This document shows, piece by piece, positions 11,780 to 23,510 of a DNA stretch of 64,000 bases. This DNA comes from Leptobrachium leishanense (taxonomy: Eukaryota > Chordata > Amphibia > Anura > Megophryidae): the NCBI GenBank assembly GCA_009667805.1, contig RXON01001488.1, positions 1 to 64,000 on the forward strand. The letters run 5' to 3'. The position numbers and the translations under genes were made by a program. The notes below the pieces were generated by a model, which did no database searches, was not told the origin of the DNA, and was given only the letters and a program-made list of their open reading frames with translations. Within the stretch, counting starts at the first letter, position 1. Each line of letters begins with the position of its first letter.

Positions 11780-12715
11780 AAATGTGGATTCAAAAATATA
11801 GGATTCAACTATGCATGAAAGCACAGGAAATGGGGTGCAGACAAATGGCAGCAGGGGCTCTGGACTGATGATTCAAAAATTTACAACGTATCTGGCTCCA
11901 GCAGAGGGCAGTTAGTTTACCAAGCAGCTGGAGCGTGGGAGCAGAACAAAGTGTCTGCAACATAGGTGTGCACATGGGGTGTGCCTGGTTTGCCCAGGCA
12001 CATCCTAATGTTGGGTAAAGGGTTCATCTTGGGCCCACTACATTTATATTTTGGCTGTTTCTTATCTAATTCATGATAAATAGCATGAATGTTGACTGTA
12101 TCACTGCATAAAGATTGGTTATTACCAACTAAAAATAACTGATCTGTCTAAAATTATCCAAGCATAGACATGTAATTAATCAATGTTCCATGGGTGCACA
12201 CCGTAATGAAATGGCTGCAAGCGCCATTTTTCTGCAAGCAACATTCATGCATGTTGGAGGTTCCTTGCAAGTTTGGGACTGCATTCCTTCAAATGGAGTT
12301 GAAGGTTTGGTAAAAATGTATGGTCTTGTCAATGTTGAGAAGTACTGGAAGATATGTATCCATCATGCATCGCCATCAGAGAAGCCTGTGATTGGCTCCA
12401 AATTTATCAGCACCATGGCAACAACCAAAAATGTTCTGCCACAGTCATTAAGAGCTGCCTTCAATGTGGAAGAAAAGGATGTGCTGATGGTATGACCTCC
12501 ATAGAGCCCTGATCTCAACAACGAGTCTGTCTGGGAAAAATTGAAGAGACAGAAGTTACCGAGGTGCCTAAATCCACTGAGATGAATTCTCCAAGATGTT
12601 TTGAGCAACCTACCAGCTAAGTTCTTTAAAAAGAAAAAAGCTGTATGTAAGTGTACCTAGAAGAACTGATGCTCTGTTTAAGGCAAATGGTGGTCACACC
12701 AAAGTTTATGTTTTT
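11780..12715 (+). pseudogene. Tc1-like transposase remnant
   Basis: Fragments in order: WQQGLWTDDSKIYNVSGSSR (catalytic WTD region), GGSLQVWDCIPSNGVEGLVK with NVEKYWKICIHHA, IGSKFI, SPDLNNESVWEKLKRQ, LQDVLSNLPAKFFKKKKAV and PRRTDALFKANGGHTK. The second catalytic region is lost and there are frameshifts and stops. A roughly 238-bp insertion (about 11965-12202) with inverted ends GGTGTGCAC/GTGCACACC splits it. Its own terminal repeats were not located. Confidence 0.78.
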
Positions 12716-14811
12716 AACCCCTCCATTCACACTCTCTCATTTTAACCCTAGGCACTACATAGGCATAGTGACACGATAGTTTTAGTGACCACTAACAATG
12801 CTTGGGTTCATAGAGTTTATTTTGATACTAAATTACAATATAGTTATAGAAATAGTTGCTATTTTGTATTTTTGTATTTTTGTATTTTTATCAAAATTAA
12901 TTCATTTGGATTGATATTTTCAATATCTTAAATCCTATGATTTAAATTTTGAGTTTAGATGTTAGAGCCTTTTTATTTATTTTTGTTTTCTATTTATTTT
13001 GTAATTAATGTTTTGCAGCCTCTATACTTTGGGATTTATTTTTTAATTTATTAAGGTCATGTGCAACGTATCAATAAAAAAAAAGATATTTTCTGGTTCT
13101 AATTTCTATACTGACATACAGTGGCATTGTCCGATTTTCACTGCTGAAATAACTCACCTTCTCATTACCCACACAGGGAGCAAGTGCAGAGGTGAATGCG
13201 ATGACGCACTGCATAATTACGTACTGCGTCATCTAAAAGGTAAGCACTGCAGAGCAAAATTTTACTCTCGAAGAAGAGGTGGGTCATTCATCACCCCCTT
13301 GTTCTCTTATTTTAATGCATGAAAGCTCCGAAATCCATGTTTGAAAGATAACTGCCTGACCTTTCCAAAAAATATTATTTTTTGGGAGATATAGCCAACT
13401 GCTTGATTAGAGAAGATGCGTGGTAATTGAAATGCCGGTGACATTCCCATATATCTATACATACCTCTTCCACATACATTTACCCTTTGAATCTCACGGC
13501 AAGTGGCAATTTCTCCCTTGGGGAATCAGTCTGTAAACTGTCAGCCTCACCGGGAGAATCTCAGATGACAAGTAACATTATCATGTAAGTATAAGGAGAC
13601 ATCATCAAAACCCTTAACCCCACCAGATCAAGATGGACATGGAAGTGGGGATTGGGAGCAATAAACCCCAGTATCTCTTCTAACATTTGTCCTTTGGGAC
13701 CCCAGAATAGGCATCATTGGGATGGTAATTGTCCCTTTTTTTCAATTATGTTAGTCTTGGGATATAACTGTTGTAAAATAAAAGGGAAGTGTATTGGACT
13801 CGAATATAGGGTGATCTACTCCAATGAATATTTGTGAATAAAACCCCAAAATGGCCATGCAACAATTGGTGTCTGACACTAGATGTCAGTGAAGAGCAAC
13901 TGGACATGTGTTTTGGCCAGGTTGTGACATAAGCCACACCTTCAAGGAAGGTCACAAGACATTCAATCAATAGAACCCACTCTGGTGGGTGCAGACTCTA
14001 GCCCAGCCTCCTCTGGATTCATTCCAGAGAAACACAGGAAGTTAAGCTCGCTTTGCTCCTGACTGATGAAGGGAACACAGGCAGTTAAGCAAGCTGCTTG
14101 TGAGGTCCCTACCTGGATGGGTAAATTACTGCTGCTTCTTATCCCTTTGCAATTAAAATGTCACCTATGCATGTCTGTATTTTCTTGTTAGGGTCCAGAA
14201 TTTAGTTGGTTTTTTTTCCATTCTCTTATGTTTAATCTTTGGGGAGAGCCGTTTATTATTAAACTCCGGACTATGAAGTTATCTCAGTGTAATCTCTGGG
14301 GAGAGTTTTTTTAATAGTTGAAGAGAGGCATTTTAGCAAAAACAGGACTGCAGCGATTTTAAGCAGACTGGTACTCACTTATATTACGTACAGAGTTTTC
14401 AGGTAGATATCCTGCAGACTACGCCGTTTATCTTGGTTCGATATCACTTCAGGTGATAATCCTGCGCAATATGCCTTTTAAGTTAGTTTGCACCGCTTTG
14501 GATGAAATATTTGAGCAGAAGGTTGAGTTATCGGGCTGAATTTTTTGAGCAGAAGAAAATTACAGCTATGTCAATACCATATGCCTAAAGTGAGCACCAA
14601 GATAGGCACCACCATATGCACAATGACCACCAAGAAAATGGCCGACGGCCATATGGCTGGCCATGCGGCTCCAAGAAGGCCGACAGCCATGTGCTCAAAT
14701 GAGTAAGCAACAAGCAAAGCTATACAGAACCTAAAATACACTTAATAGCATCCAAAAAACAAAGCAAATACTGGTGTTCAGGCAGGGTTATTATCTAATA
14801 TTATGTGACAG
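12716..14811. other. No recognisable gene
   Basis: AT-rich tracts (12840-13060) and unassigned sequence. A phrase resembling TTTAATCTTTGGGGAGAG recurs near 14230 and 14290 and may be a repeat remnant. No coding family was recognised. Confidence 0.45.
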
Positions 14812-15241
14812 TGTGAGGGGCAGGGTTGTAGACCACAGGTATATTAGGCGTCTGGAGAATGCTATTTTACCAATAAAGGGTTAAAGGGTTAAAAGTGCCT
14901 AAATGAGTCTGCCCTGCCCATAAAGGTGTGTCTGTGGTTCTCAAAGACAGACAGACAGAGAGAGAGCTGTTGTATGAACAGTCTGTGTGCTTGCTGCAGC
15001 AAGGAGACGAACTCCTGAACTTGAAGGGAAGTACTTTTTGATACCCTGTTCATTTGTTGGCAAGCGGCCTAGCTGCCCAATATATCTAGAAAGTGTATCC
15101 TATGTTTAGTTAGGCTCCATAGACGGAGTAGGCGTTTATTTGATGTTTTGTTTATTTGATTTGCTGCTGTACCCTGCTGCTTTTATGATGGAATAAAGGA
15201 AAGAGGGACAAAGGAACCTTGCATTCAGTGCCTTTATCACA
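14812..15241 (+). repeat. 5' LTR of a Gypsy-type element
   Basis: Begins TGTGAGGGGCAGGGTTG and ends GCCTTTATCACA, i.e. TG...CA ends with a short inverted repeat TGTGA/TCACA. An AATAAA lies near 15192. It matches 17433-17787, which has lost an internal stretch of about 75 bp. It is followed by GTTGTGGCAGCGGTGGGATA, the likely primer-binding region. Confidence 0.88.
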
Positions 15242-15340
15242 AGTTGTGGCAGCGGTGGGATACTGTTTACCTGTGTTGCTGCGGTGCCCACATTGAAAGC
15301 TACAGAACCCGTTTAAAATGGAGGACTTTTAAAGGCCATA

Positions 15341-16160
15341 TTGCAAGCTGCGGCAGTGCAGCAAGAGACTAATCAGACCCAGAGGGAAAGCAACTGCTTA
15401 CTGGGTGCTCAAATGGAGGCCTTGGCTAAGGCACAAAAAGCTTACCACACACTGCTTAAAGAGACAGTACAGCGCCTTCTAACCCATCCACATTCTGGCC
15501 AGAAAACTGGGATACAAGCCAGCTCCTACCTGCAGAAAATGCTGCCCGAGGACTATGTGGAAGCATACCTCTGTGTGTTTGAATGCACAGCTACTCGCGA
15601 GTGCTGGCCTGCAGAAAAGTGGGCTGGGATACAGGCACCCTTCTTGCTCGGAGAGGCACAGAAGGCTTATTATGACCTGGATGAGGTGCAAGCTGCTGAC
15701 TATGCCCTGCTGAAAGCAGAGATTCTGGCCAGGTTTGGAGTTACTACATCTGCGAGGGCACAGCGCTTCTACAACTGGAATTTTAATGAGAAACTACCTC
15801 CCAGAACGCAAACGTTCGATATTATACATTTGGCCCGTAAATGGCTCCAACCAGAGGTTCAGACCCCAGCCCAAATTGTGGAGACTCTGGTCCGGGACAT
15901 ATTTCTACATGAACTCCCATGCACCCTCCATAAATGGGAGGGACAAGGTAACCCTGCTACCTATGAGGAGATGGTTGCCCAAGTGGAACAATACATGGTC
16001 ACCAGGAACCTAGATGAGCAACAAAGAGCGGTTCCCAAAATCACAGGGAGCCCACCTGCCCAGAGAAGGGTGTTTGGCAAAAGGTCCCAGGGATCCCCAA
16101 GTCATGGAGAGGAACTGGGGAAGTTTGGATCTAGTGAGCACTTGTACGGCACAGATTATA
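15341..16160 (+). pseudogene. gag: Gag of a Gmr1-like Ty3/Gypsy retrotransposon (SCAN-related capsid), interrupted
   Basis: The frame encodes about 270 gag residues and then runs into an insertion. Residues ~60-230 contain MLPEDYVEAYLCVFECTA, EKWAGIQAPFLLGEAQKAYY, ARFGVTTSARAQRFYNW and TFDIIHLARKWLQPEVQTP, the signature of the retrotransposon capsid from which the vertebrate SCAN domain derives (Gmr1-like Gypsy elements). A CCHC zinc knuckle follows only after the insertion, near 17148. No protease, reverse transcriptase or integrase lies between the LTRs, so mobility would need a helper. Upstream codons were not confirmed as the true start. Confidence 0.8.
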
Positions 16161-17095
16161 GTGTAGCGCTGCTTAAAGATTGTGTTTGCTGCATTTACTT
16201 ATTTTGGCCACCAGGGGGAGACAGAGGCATAATGGACTATGCTGGACATAAACGGAACTACAAATTCCATCATGCTTTGCGTGAATATAGGAAGTGGGTG
16301 GGAGGAAGAGGAAAGACATCAGCAGCCTCGTGCAGAGGAGAGGCAGAGTGAGCCGAGCGGCGAAAGGTGGAGGACGCACGTGAAACTGCCAGGGATCGTG
16401 ACCAGGCCGGAGTGCAGGCGCTGCCTCGCTGGTGCTGGAGATCAGGACGGTGACCTTGCAGAGACCTACCTACGCACCGCTGAGAGGTCTGAGTAATAAT
16501 CTGTTCCGGCTGGACCCCGAGTTAGGAGACCGCGATGATCCATTGGGAGTGCAGTCGGTAGACTGTTGTACGCAGTGTGGAGATCGGACAAGCAGGGAGC
16601 GGATCCGGCGGCACAGATTTCCAGTACACAGCGGAGAGAAATCCTTGATCGGGTCCTGAACAGATTGCCTATCGGATGGGTGAGAGGCCTCCCAGGCCGC
16701 AGTTCCAAAAATAAGAAACGCACGCTGCAGTATTGTTTAACTCCACAGGGCCCCAACTTGACTAGTCAAAGATTTGTTTGTTTCATTCACTGGCCAGTTG
16801 AATACAGTACCCGGGTACCCGAGACCATACACATACACAATTTAGAGCTATCATTCACGGGACTTACACTCCAGAACTGAGGGGTTAATCTTTTCTTTTG
16901 CCGCCGCGTGTTTTTCCCGCATTACGAAATCCTGTCGTTCAAATACCGTATCTACATTATATATGCTGCTTTATTGGGATAAGTAAAGAATATAATCTAT
17001 AAAATCCACAACAGTGCTGGTGTATATTTATTCCCTAGTGTGGTGAGACTAACCCGAGGTTAATTCAGCAGCTTCTCTGGGAGTGAGCGCTACAC
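16161..17095. mobile_element. 935-bp insertion with 10-bp inverted ends, inside the gag element
   Basis: Bounded by GTGTAGCGCT and AGCGCTACAC, with ATA on both outer sides (16158-16160 and 17096-17098). It could be a DNA transposon with a 3-bp duplication or a solo LTR (TGTAGCGCT...AGCGCTACA). A polypurine-poor interior and no transposase leave the class open. Gag homology resumes after it. Confidence 0.6.
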
Positions 17096-17432
17096 ATATC
17101 ATAACACTTTTTCAAGGCCAGCTGAGACCAGGAAAGCTTGCATACGGTGCTTCGAGTGCGGTGAGCCAGGACACACCTGGGCACAATGCCCAAATGCCCC
17201 TGAGCCCATGCAGTGTGGTTTCTCCAAAGACTCACATTATTATTGTGGATTAATGTGTCGACCAGGTCTGATGGTGGGAACCCAGGCCTTCCGCATGTCG
17301 GTCCTATTGAACAATAAAAATGTGGGGCACAGGGCTGGTTTGCTCCATGGGCCTGCTGCTGTGTTGTTGCCAGGGCGTGGGCTCTCTGCCGTTTACACTT
17401 CACACCTTGGTGTTGTGCTGGGGAGGGGGATA
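17096..17432 (+). pseudogene. Gag zinc knuckle and 3' internal remnant of the Gypsy element
   Basis: Contains CFECGEPGHTWAQC (C-X2-C-X4-H-X4-C) at about 17148-17189, the nucleocapsid knuckle that belongs after the capsid at 15341-16160. The polypurine tract GGGGAGGGGGATA lies directly before the 3' LTR. Pol is absent. Confidence 0.8.
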
Positions 17433-17787
17433 TGTGAGGGGCAGGGTTGTAGACCACAGGTATATTAGGGGTCTGGAGAATGCTATTTTCACACTAAAGG
17501 GTTAAATCTGACCTGTGCCTAAATGAGTCTGTCTGCTGGCTGCAGCAAGGAGAGGAACTCCTGAACTTGAAGGAAAGTACTTTTTGATACTCTGTTCATT
17601 TGTTGGCAAGCGGCCTAGCTGCACAATATATCTAGAGAGTGAATCCTATGTTTAGTTAGGCTCCACAGACGGAGTAGGCGTTTATTTGATGTTTTGTTTA
17701 TTTGATTTGCTTCTGTACCCTACTGCTTTTATGATGGAATTAAAGAAAGAGGGACAAACAAACCTTGCATTCAGTGCCTTTATCACA
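17433..17787 (+). repeat. 3' LTR of the Gypsy-type element
   Basis: Matches the LTR at 14812-15241 from TGTGAGGGGC to TTTATCACA, but lacks about 75 bp present in the 5' copy (the AGACAGACAGACAG stretch). Flanks outside the two LTRs (GACAG versus ATTAA) do not match, so no target duplication is supported. Confidence 0.88.
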
Positions 17788-19065
17788 ATTAATATACATA
17801 CCTTTGTCAATCATTTGTATTTTAAGCGTTACATTGGCCAATAACGAAGACTTAATATAGAAAGTAAAAAAGACACACACAGATGGATGGTTAGTCAGTC
17901 TGAATCACTCAGTCAGCTTGAGCTACGCAGTTAGTGTAGCGTTCGGCTACGCAAATTGCATAGGCTAGGCTGGCTCAGTGCTGCCGCTGCTGTCTGTGTG
18001 ATGATTCACACAAACAGCAGCCGACGAGCTGAGAGAAGAAGAAAAAAAAAAAAGCGGAGGACAGAGAAGGACGGCGAGGGAGCGTGGAGCAGGCAAGTAT
18101 GTTAACCTTTATTTTATTTACAGATTATTTAAATATGGTAATCCACAGCAGCATGAGCACAGTGAATTTATGGAATGGCCTCACCTGCCGTCCCTGTCTG
18201 CACGTCCCTGCTGTGTAGTGGGTAAAAGGGGTGTCTGGCCATACCGTTCAATATTTCCACAAATTTGACAGGCTTTCAGAAAAATCCTAAATTATTTATT
18301 GGAAAATGGTCACATGACATTAAAATAAATTATCGGTAGTTGGTATCAGCAAGTACATGAAAAATCGTATAGGTACTCGTACTCGATCTTTAAAAAAATG
18401 GTATATGTGCATCCCTAGTCAAAACCACAGAAATTGGACTTAAAATTCAAATTCTGACCTTCATAAAAGGCAGATCTGGGCCGACATATGGAATTCAACT
18501 TTCCATTTGAGTAGTTATGGAAACCAACCACCAAAACTATGGTTACCAGGTCCTTGTGACCTTAAATTATCTTTAACCCTTAGATGTCAACCCCCTTTCA
18601 TTGGAATGCTGGAAATTCCCTCAACCTATATTTAGATACCAGGAAGATGCCTAGTCTAGTTAATACTAAACCCTGATGATGCACAAACATTCAAACACCA
18701 AAAATTACTAATACAAGGAAGGATCCTAGCTCCTGCTCCTTGTACACTCTGCATACCTTAATGACGTATATGTCCGGCAACTGTAAATTGTCGACCTTCA
18801 TGGATTCTTGCACCGGGGCCCTCGGGTTTCTAGTTACGCCACTGGCGTGTTCATTATACTGGCCAAATCCTATTAATAATTTAAGGGACATTCTATTATA
18901 GTTTAACTCAGTATGACTCTAAACAGTGCGTGCGGTACACATTTCAGTTAATCGACCAACTGATTAATCCATAATGAGAATAGTTGTCAACTATTCTCAT
19001 TATCGATTAGTTGTCGATTAATCAATTAGTTGTTTCAGCCCTAAACATATACAATTGTACAGTTA
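17788..19065. other. hAT terminus relics, no gene
   Basis: Three right ends of different hAT-like families lie here without left partners: GTGCATCCCTAG ending 18418, TAGTTACGCCACTG ending 18844 (the same terminus ends the element at 36061), and a palindrome at about 18952-19044 ending GTTTCAGCCCTAA. A purine-rich stretch lies near 18030-18080. No coding sequence was recognised. Confidence 0.6.
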
Positions 19066-19905
19066 CCGTCACTTATATAGTGCAATAGATTCTGTAGCAC
19101 TTTACAATGGGGAAGCACAAATATAAGACATAATAAATAATGATATATTAGGAACAGATGGGAGCTGGGAGGGATGGTGGAGCTGGTGGCCAGAAATAAA
19201 ATAACAGGGATTGCATGGGAAGGAGCAGGAGCTTGGGCTCGAACAGAGTAATTAGAAAGAAAAGTGGAAGCAGCTGGAAGGGAGAGCTACAAGTTTCGCC
19301 CCGAGACTGGGTGGGGAACAAGTGGGACTGCAGAGTAAAAAATGCAGGAGCTGGAAATGGAGATGGCTTTGGATGATGAGCTGTAGGAAGAAAGAGACGC
19401 AGAATTAAAGGGATATGCATGTCTAGAAATATTTTTTTAAATTGACATTTAAACACTTTTATACCTATAGACAAACTAGAATAAATTAATAAAAGTTTTA
19501 AAAATGTGTAAATTTTTTTATTTTCTTGCTTTAAACTCTGTCATTTCATCTTCTTCGGCGACGCCCCTCAGCTAGGGGTGTTTCTTCAGCTACTACTTCC
19601 AGAATATTCCCCGCCTTCTCCCCACCCACTACCCCACCTACTATTGCACCCACCAAAGCTTCACATGAACTACATTTCTTGCTCCATCTTGTCCACAGCC
19701 CCTCCATGCACCCCACTACTTCACATACTCAGCTATTACTCTCACCTAGTGTCACTCCTCTCCTCTTAGATTGTAAGCTCTTAGGCAGGGTCCTCTCTCC
19801 TCCTGTTCTGTGTGTTTAACTTGTATGGGCATTTGTTATTTTGCCTCTCCCATTATACAGCACTACGGAGCTTGCTAGCGCTTTATAAATACCTGTGACT
19901 GCATG
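19066..19905. repeat. Interspersed repeat, probable retroelement tail
   Basis: The stretch about 19768-19895 (TTGTAAGCTCTTAGGCAGGG ... TAGCGCTTTATAAATA) looks like a high-copy repeat tail common in frog sequence; its class is not assigned here. The left part (19066-19160) contains TATAGTGCAATAGATTCTGT and resembles the inverse of the same tail. No gene. Confidence 0.45.
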
Positions 19906-19984
19906 AACTAACACAAGCTGTGCAGCTCAGGACCTGGAGAAGCTCAGGAACTGAATATTAGCATCTCTGCAACTGTGAAAGCAA

Positions 19985-20170
19985 AACACACTCACCCACT
20001 GACTCGCTCACACACTCACCTGCTGACTCGCTCACACACCCACCTGCTGACTCACTCACACATTCACCTGCTGACTCGCTCACACATTCACCTGCTGACT
20101 CACTCTCACACACTCACCTGCTATCTCCCTCACACACTCACTTGCTGACTCACACACTCATTTGCGCTGT
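19985..20170. repeat. Minisatellite CACACTCACCTGCTGACTCG
   Basis: About eight imperfect units of 20-26 bp, alternating CTCACC/TGCTGACTCG/CTCACACA. It continues into CT-rich sequence to about 20460. Simple tandem repeat, no coding role. Confidence 0.85.
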
Positions 20171-20874
20171 CACACACACAGACTCATGCACTCACTGACA
20201 CACTCACTTGGACTCTTTCACGGTTTACATACTCACTGTCTCAATCAAACTCCCTCACACAGTCACTCCCTCCCACACTCTTTCGTGTGTTATCTCTCGT
20301 GTGCTCTCTCTCACTGCACCTTTTCTTGTGCTCTCTCTGCTTTATCTTGCTGTCTTTACCGTTTCTTGCTGCGTCTCTGTGCTTTTCTTTGTTGACCCTC
20401 TTTCTGCTGTCTCTTTTTCTCCCTGTGTGTATGGATTTCTTTCCTTCTCTGTCTCTGCAGTAGCTGGGGGTGAAAGTTCAGGCCCGCCCTCCCCTCAGCT
20501 CACAGTGCAGGAGGGAGGAGGAACAACTCAGTCGCACATGCTCAGTGCATTTTTTATCTATACCAAAGTATGCACATGGATTAGTTAGCTTAAAGTGCCT
20601 CCTGAGGTGGGCGTTGAAAATGCCAAGAATGAAAAGCAGGGAAATATGCAAAAAAATCTAATTTACTTGCTTTTTAGGTCTGCTGAATGACACTACTGAC
20701 TCATTCAAAAGGCATAGCGCGTTTTTAAAAGCACACTAGCAAAGCATGCAGGTCCCTTTAAGGAGAGAGGGCTGTGTATGAGAGGTATTTAATACACGAG
20801 AGGGAATGCGGAAGCAAATTAATAGTGTGAATTATAGCAGTTGGAGCCACTCTTACACAGCAGGTTAATGCACT
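20171..20874. other. CT-rich sequence, no gene
   Basis: Pyrimidine-rich to about 20460, then unassigned. Open frames of 77-126 codons are compositional (Leu/Ser/Cys-rich) and match no family I recognise. Confidence 0.5.
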
Positions 20875-21144
20875 TTTCTCGCCAACCCTTTGCTCGCCTT
20901 TGTTTGAATTATCGAGATGACTTTGATTTACCCCATGTTCCAGGACATCATCTTCCTGGGATTGTACCTTGGAGGTGTAACTTTAGGCCCACAAAACACC
21001 GTTCTGAAGGCTCGAGCCCTAAAGCTTTTGTATTATTTAAGAGACGAAAATGACCAGGAAAGAGCTAACAGCCTGTGGTGGTTGGATCACTTCATCATAA
21101 CCATCCCTAAGAAGATCCGTGACTTACAACTGAAATCCATACAG
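20875..21144 (+). pseudogene. PTCHD3-like exon 1 fragment (paralogue)
   Basis: Reads ANPLLAFV, a stop at 20905-20907, then MTLIYPMFQDIIFLGLYLGG, VTLGPQNTVLKARALKLLYY and on to KIRDLQLKSIQ, followed by a donor GTAAGC at 21145. It aligns to the last ~80 residues of exon 1 of the minus-strand gene; over the last ~66 residues about half are identical, and the exon end falls at the same place. Upstream exon-1 sequence is missing and no further exon was found downstream in the window. It is either a truncated inverted duplicate or the surviving end of an older paralogue. Confidence 0.78.
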
Positions 21145-21412
21145 GTAAGCGCAAGTTATGCTACCGTATCATGAGTGTAAGGCAGCTATTCAATAACCAA
21201 CGTTGGTTGCCGTAGTTGCAACCGCGGCAAACTTTGGCGTGTGTGAAATTCAAGTGGTGTCAGGAGGAGCTTCACTGATGAAGCATTTCCTGCTGTCGTT
21301 TGCATTTCTCTCTTTGAGATGCCGAAGTTTGTCGCTGGTCCAACAGTGCTGATTTTCGTGGTTGTTTGTAACTACAACAAACAATGGTGGTAAACAAATA
21401 ACACCCTTAGGG
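21145..21412. other. No gene; MITE-like sequence
   Basis: GGCAGCTATTCAATAACCAA near 21181 begins a GTTG/CAAC-rich stretch resembling a foldback MITE, but boundaries could not be set. Confidence 0.35.
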
Positions 21413-22102
21413 CTCTATTACATTCCTAACGCAAAAACGCTCGCGTAGCGCAGATTTTTTTGCGCACAGCATTAAGCATTAACGCGCAAAAATTAACAGT
21501 GCTATTGCAATCCTCGCGCATTTTGTCATCCGTCAAAAAATAACGTTCGGAAAACCGACGCGCAAAAATGAGCGCAAGTACGGTTGCACAGAAATCAGTG
21601 ACCACAATGTAAATTTTAACGCGAGTTTCGTCAGAAGGACGCATGTGCGGACTGCGTACAACAGACGTACGTTATGACGGAAGACTGTAATTTTTGATGG
21701 ATCTAGTAAAAAAAACCCTGCGCAGTGGAGTATCGTGCACAAATCTTTGCGTTCGCCATTTATTTCACCAAAATCACCTAATTTCAATTAAAAAAACACC
21801 TATGGCAAGGTAATAAATAGCGTCAGCCATTTTCAAACGGTGACTGTGTCTGTTCTATTGTTAGGCAGATACAGCGTCCCGGGTGGTTGGTGGTTTTTGG
21901 TGAGTAGAGTGAGCGAGATAGCGACAGAGATAGAGGCGAGATCAGTGCAGGAGCAGGTACATTTGCGTCACATCACACAAATCCACATTACACATAATCA
22001 CATGCACACCTATACCTTACTGACCAGCACACATCACTACTCATTAATACACGTGACACATAGTCACACATACTTGTCATAACCCCTATCCTACCACCCT
22101 AT
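21413..22102 (+). mobile_element. Left end of a PIF/Harbinger element
   Basis: Begins GGGCTCTATTACATTCCTAA after TTA (21410-21412), the same terminus as the element at 3117. TTA fits the Harbinger TWA target preference. The leader runs into the Myb/SANT-like gene below. A right terminus and a DDE transposase were not found in the window. Confidence 0.65.
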
Positions 22103-22850
22103 TGTATCCATTTTGTCCCCCAACCCTGTGTTTTCTCCATTGTACTTGTGTGTCACCGTTGGAGGGTGCAGGGAGAGGAGATGATGGGAGGAGGGTTGTT
22201 GAGGAGCAGCGCGAGGTGAGGAGAGGTAGAGAGTTGGCAGGGTGCAGGAGACCGAGCGACAGGACACGTGGAGAGGGTAGGAGTGGAGAGGGTAGGAGTT
22301 GAGAGGGTAGGAGTGCTGCCAGGGCTGTGAGTCCTGAGAGCGAGGGGAGTGATGCTAGGCCAGGCCCATCTAGCCACGGGACAGGTGTTGAGCCAGGGAC
22401 AGGACAGGGAGTCAGAGAGCAGACACACTCCAGGACACAGGTGTCAGAGCAGGCCTCATCCCAGCATATACGCGAAGAACGCTACATGCTGGAGGAAAAT
22501 AATGCGTTAATTGCGGCATACATGGCAAGGGCACGGCGTCTGGATGACAAGGCGACCACTGGACAGCACCGTTAGAGGCTGTGGAGGGAGATTCGAGGAG
22601 CTGTGTGTGCGCTGGGGAAGAACCGCTCCATCGAATCGATAAAGCACTGTTACCAGGACTGTAAGCGGGAGCTCAAGTCCAAGATGGCCAGGGAGCTGCG
22701 TGCAGCAAGGCAGACTGGAGGTGGACCGTCACAAGTGTTTGTGTATGCACAGTGGGAGGAGCAGTTAAGGGAAAGACTGAGTGCAACTGGTGTGGAAGGA
22801 TACGCTGGCGTCAACACCCAGCCAGGGGTACAGGACACATCCACCGACAG
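22103..22850 (+). pseudogene. Harbinger Myb/SANT-like gene, exon 1 (nonsense-broken)
   Basis: The conserved block reads MLEENNALIAAYMARARRLD, DKATTGQHR, an in-frame TAG near 22573, then RLWREIRGAVCALGKNRSIE, SIKHCYQDCKRELKSKM and PSQVFVYAQWEEQLRERL. This is the Myb/SANT-like DNA-binding protein that PIF/Harbinger elements encode next to their transposase; the family protein binds element ends and brings the transposase to the nucleus. A donor GTGAGT follows at about 22851. The upstream repeat-rich segment (GVE/GRS-type low complexity) is probably leader. Confidence 0.7.
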
Positions 22851-22904
22851 TGAGTATAGCTTGCATCCAGACTATTACATGTGTCTAATGTGATTCCGAT
22901 GTTT

Positions 22905-23345
22905 TGTACAGCCAAATATAGTATGCTGATGTTTGGACTACATATCCCATGATGCCCTGTCACCCAATTGCTACACAGTGCATCATGGGACTTGTAGTGC
23001 AAATATATTAGAAGGTGCCAGGATGCCTGAAACTGAGAAATAAACAATAATGTGATGATGTAGTCCTGTTTGCAGGTGATATGGGGGAAATGCAAGAACA
23101 GAGTGGATATGACTGTGATTGAAAACAAGGTCAAAGATGTTGAGGCAAGACAGGGTTAAATGTGTATTTGGTTAGTGGGGGGATGCGTCTCATTCTTAGT
23201 AGATATCAGTAGGGCCCTATACAATGTGTCTGATGCAGGGTTTGGAAAACCTGGCTCCCTGATGGTTTGGGAACTACATAACCCATGATGCTCAGTCACT
23301 CGTTAGGCTGACAGAGCCACATGGGAATTGTAGTTCAAGATATCA
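22905..23345. repeat. Two small MITE copies with CCCATGATGC cores
   Basis: About 22945-23005 (ACTACATATCCCATGATGCC, then CATCATGGGACTTGTAGT) forms a stem. About 23240-23350 repeats the plan with GGAACTACATAACCCATGAT and GGGAATTGTAGTTC. Both are non-coding and lie in the intron of the Myb-like gene. Confidence 0.6.
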
Positions 23346-23510
23346 GGGAGCCAAGTGTGCAGGTGTGAATCTACAGATCTAATATACAGTTGTGTTCAAA
23401 ATTATTCAACCCCCAATGCTGTAAAGGGTTTTAGGGAATTTAGTGTACATTTGTAATTGTATTCAGAATGAAATCCTACAAGGACTTTTTAAAGAACCAT
23501 ATGCAACTAA

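Noticed and set aside
19148..19474. 108-codon minus-strand Pro/Leu-rich frame
   Set aside because: Low-complexity sequence in an interspersed repeat with no family resemblance.
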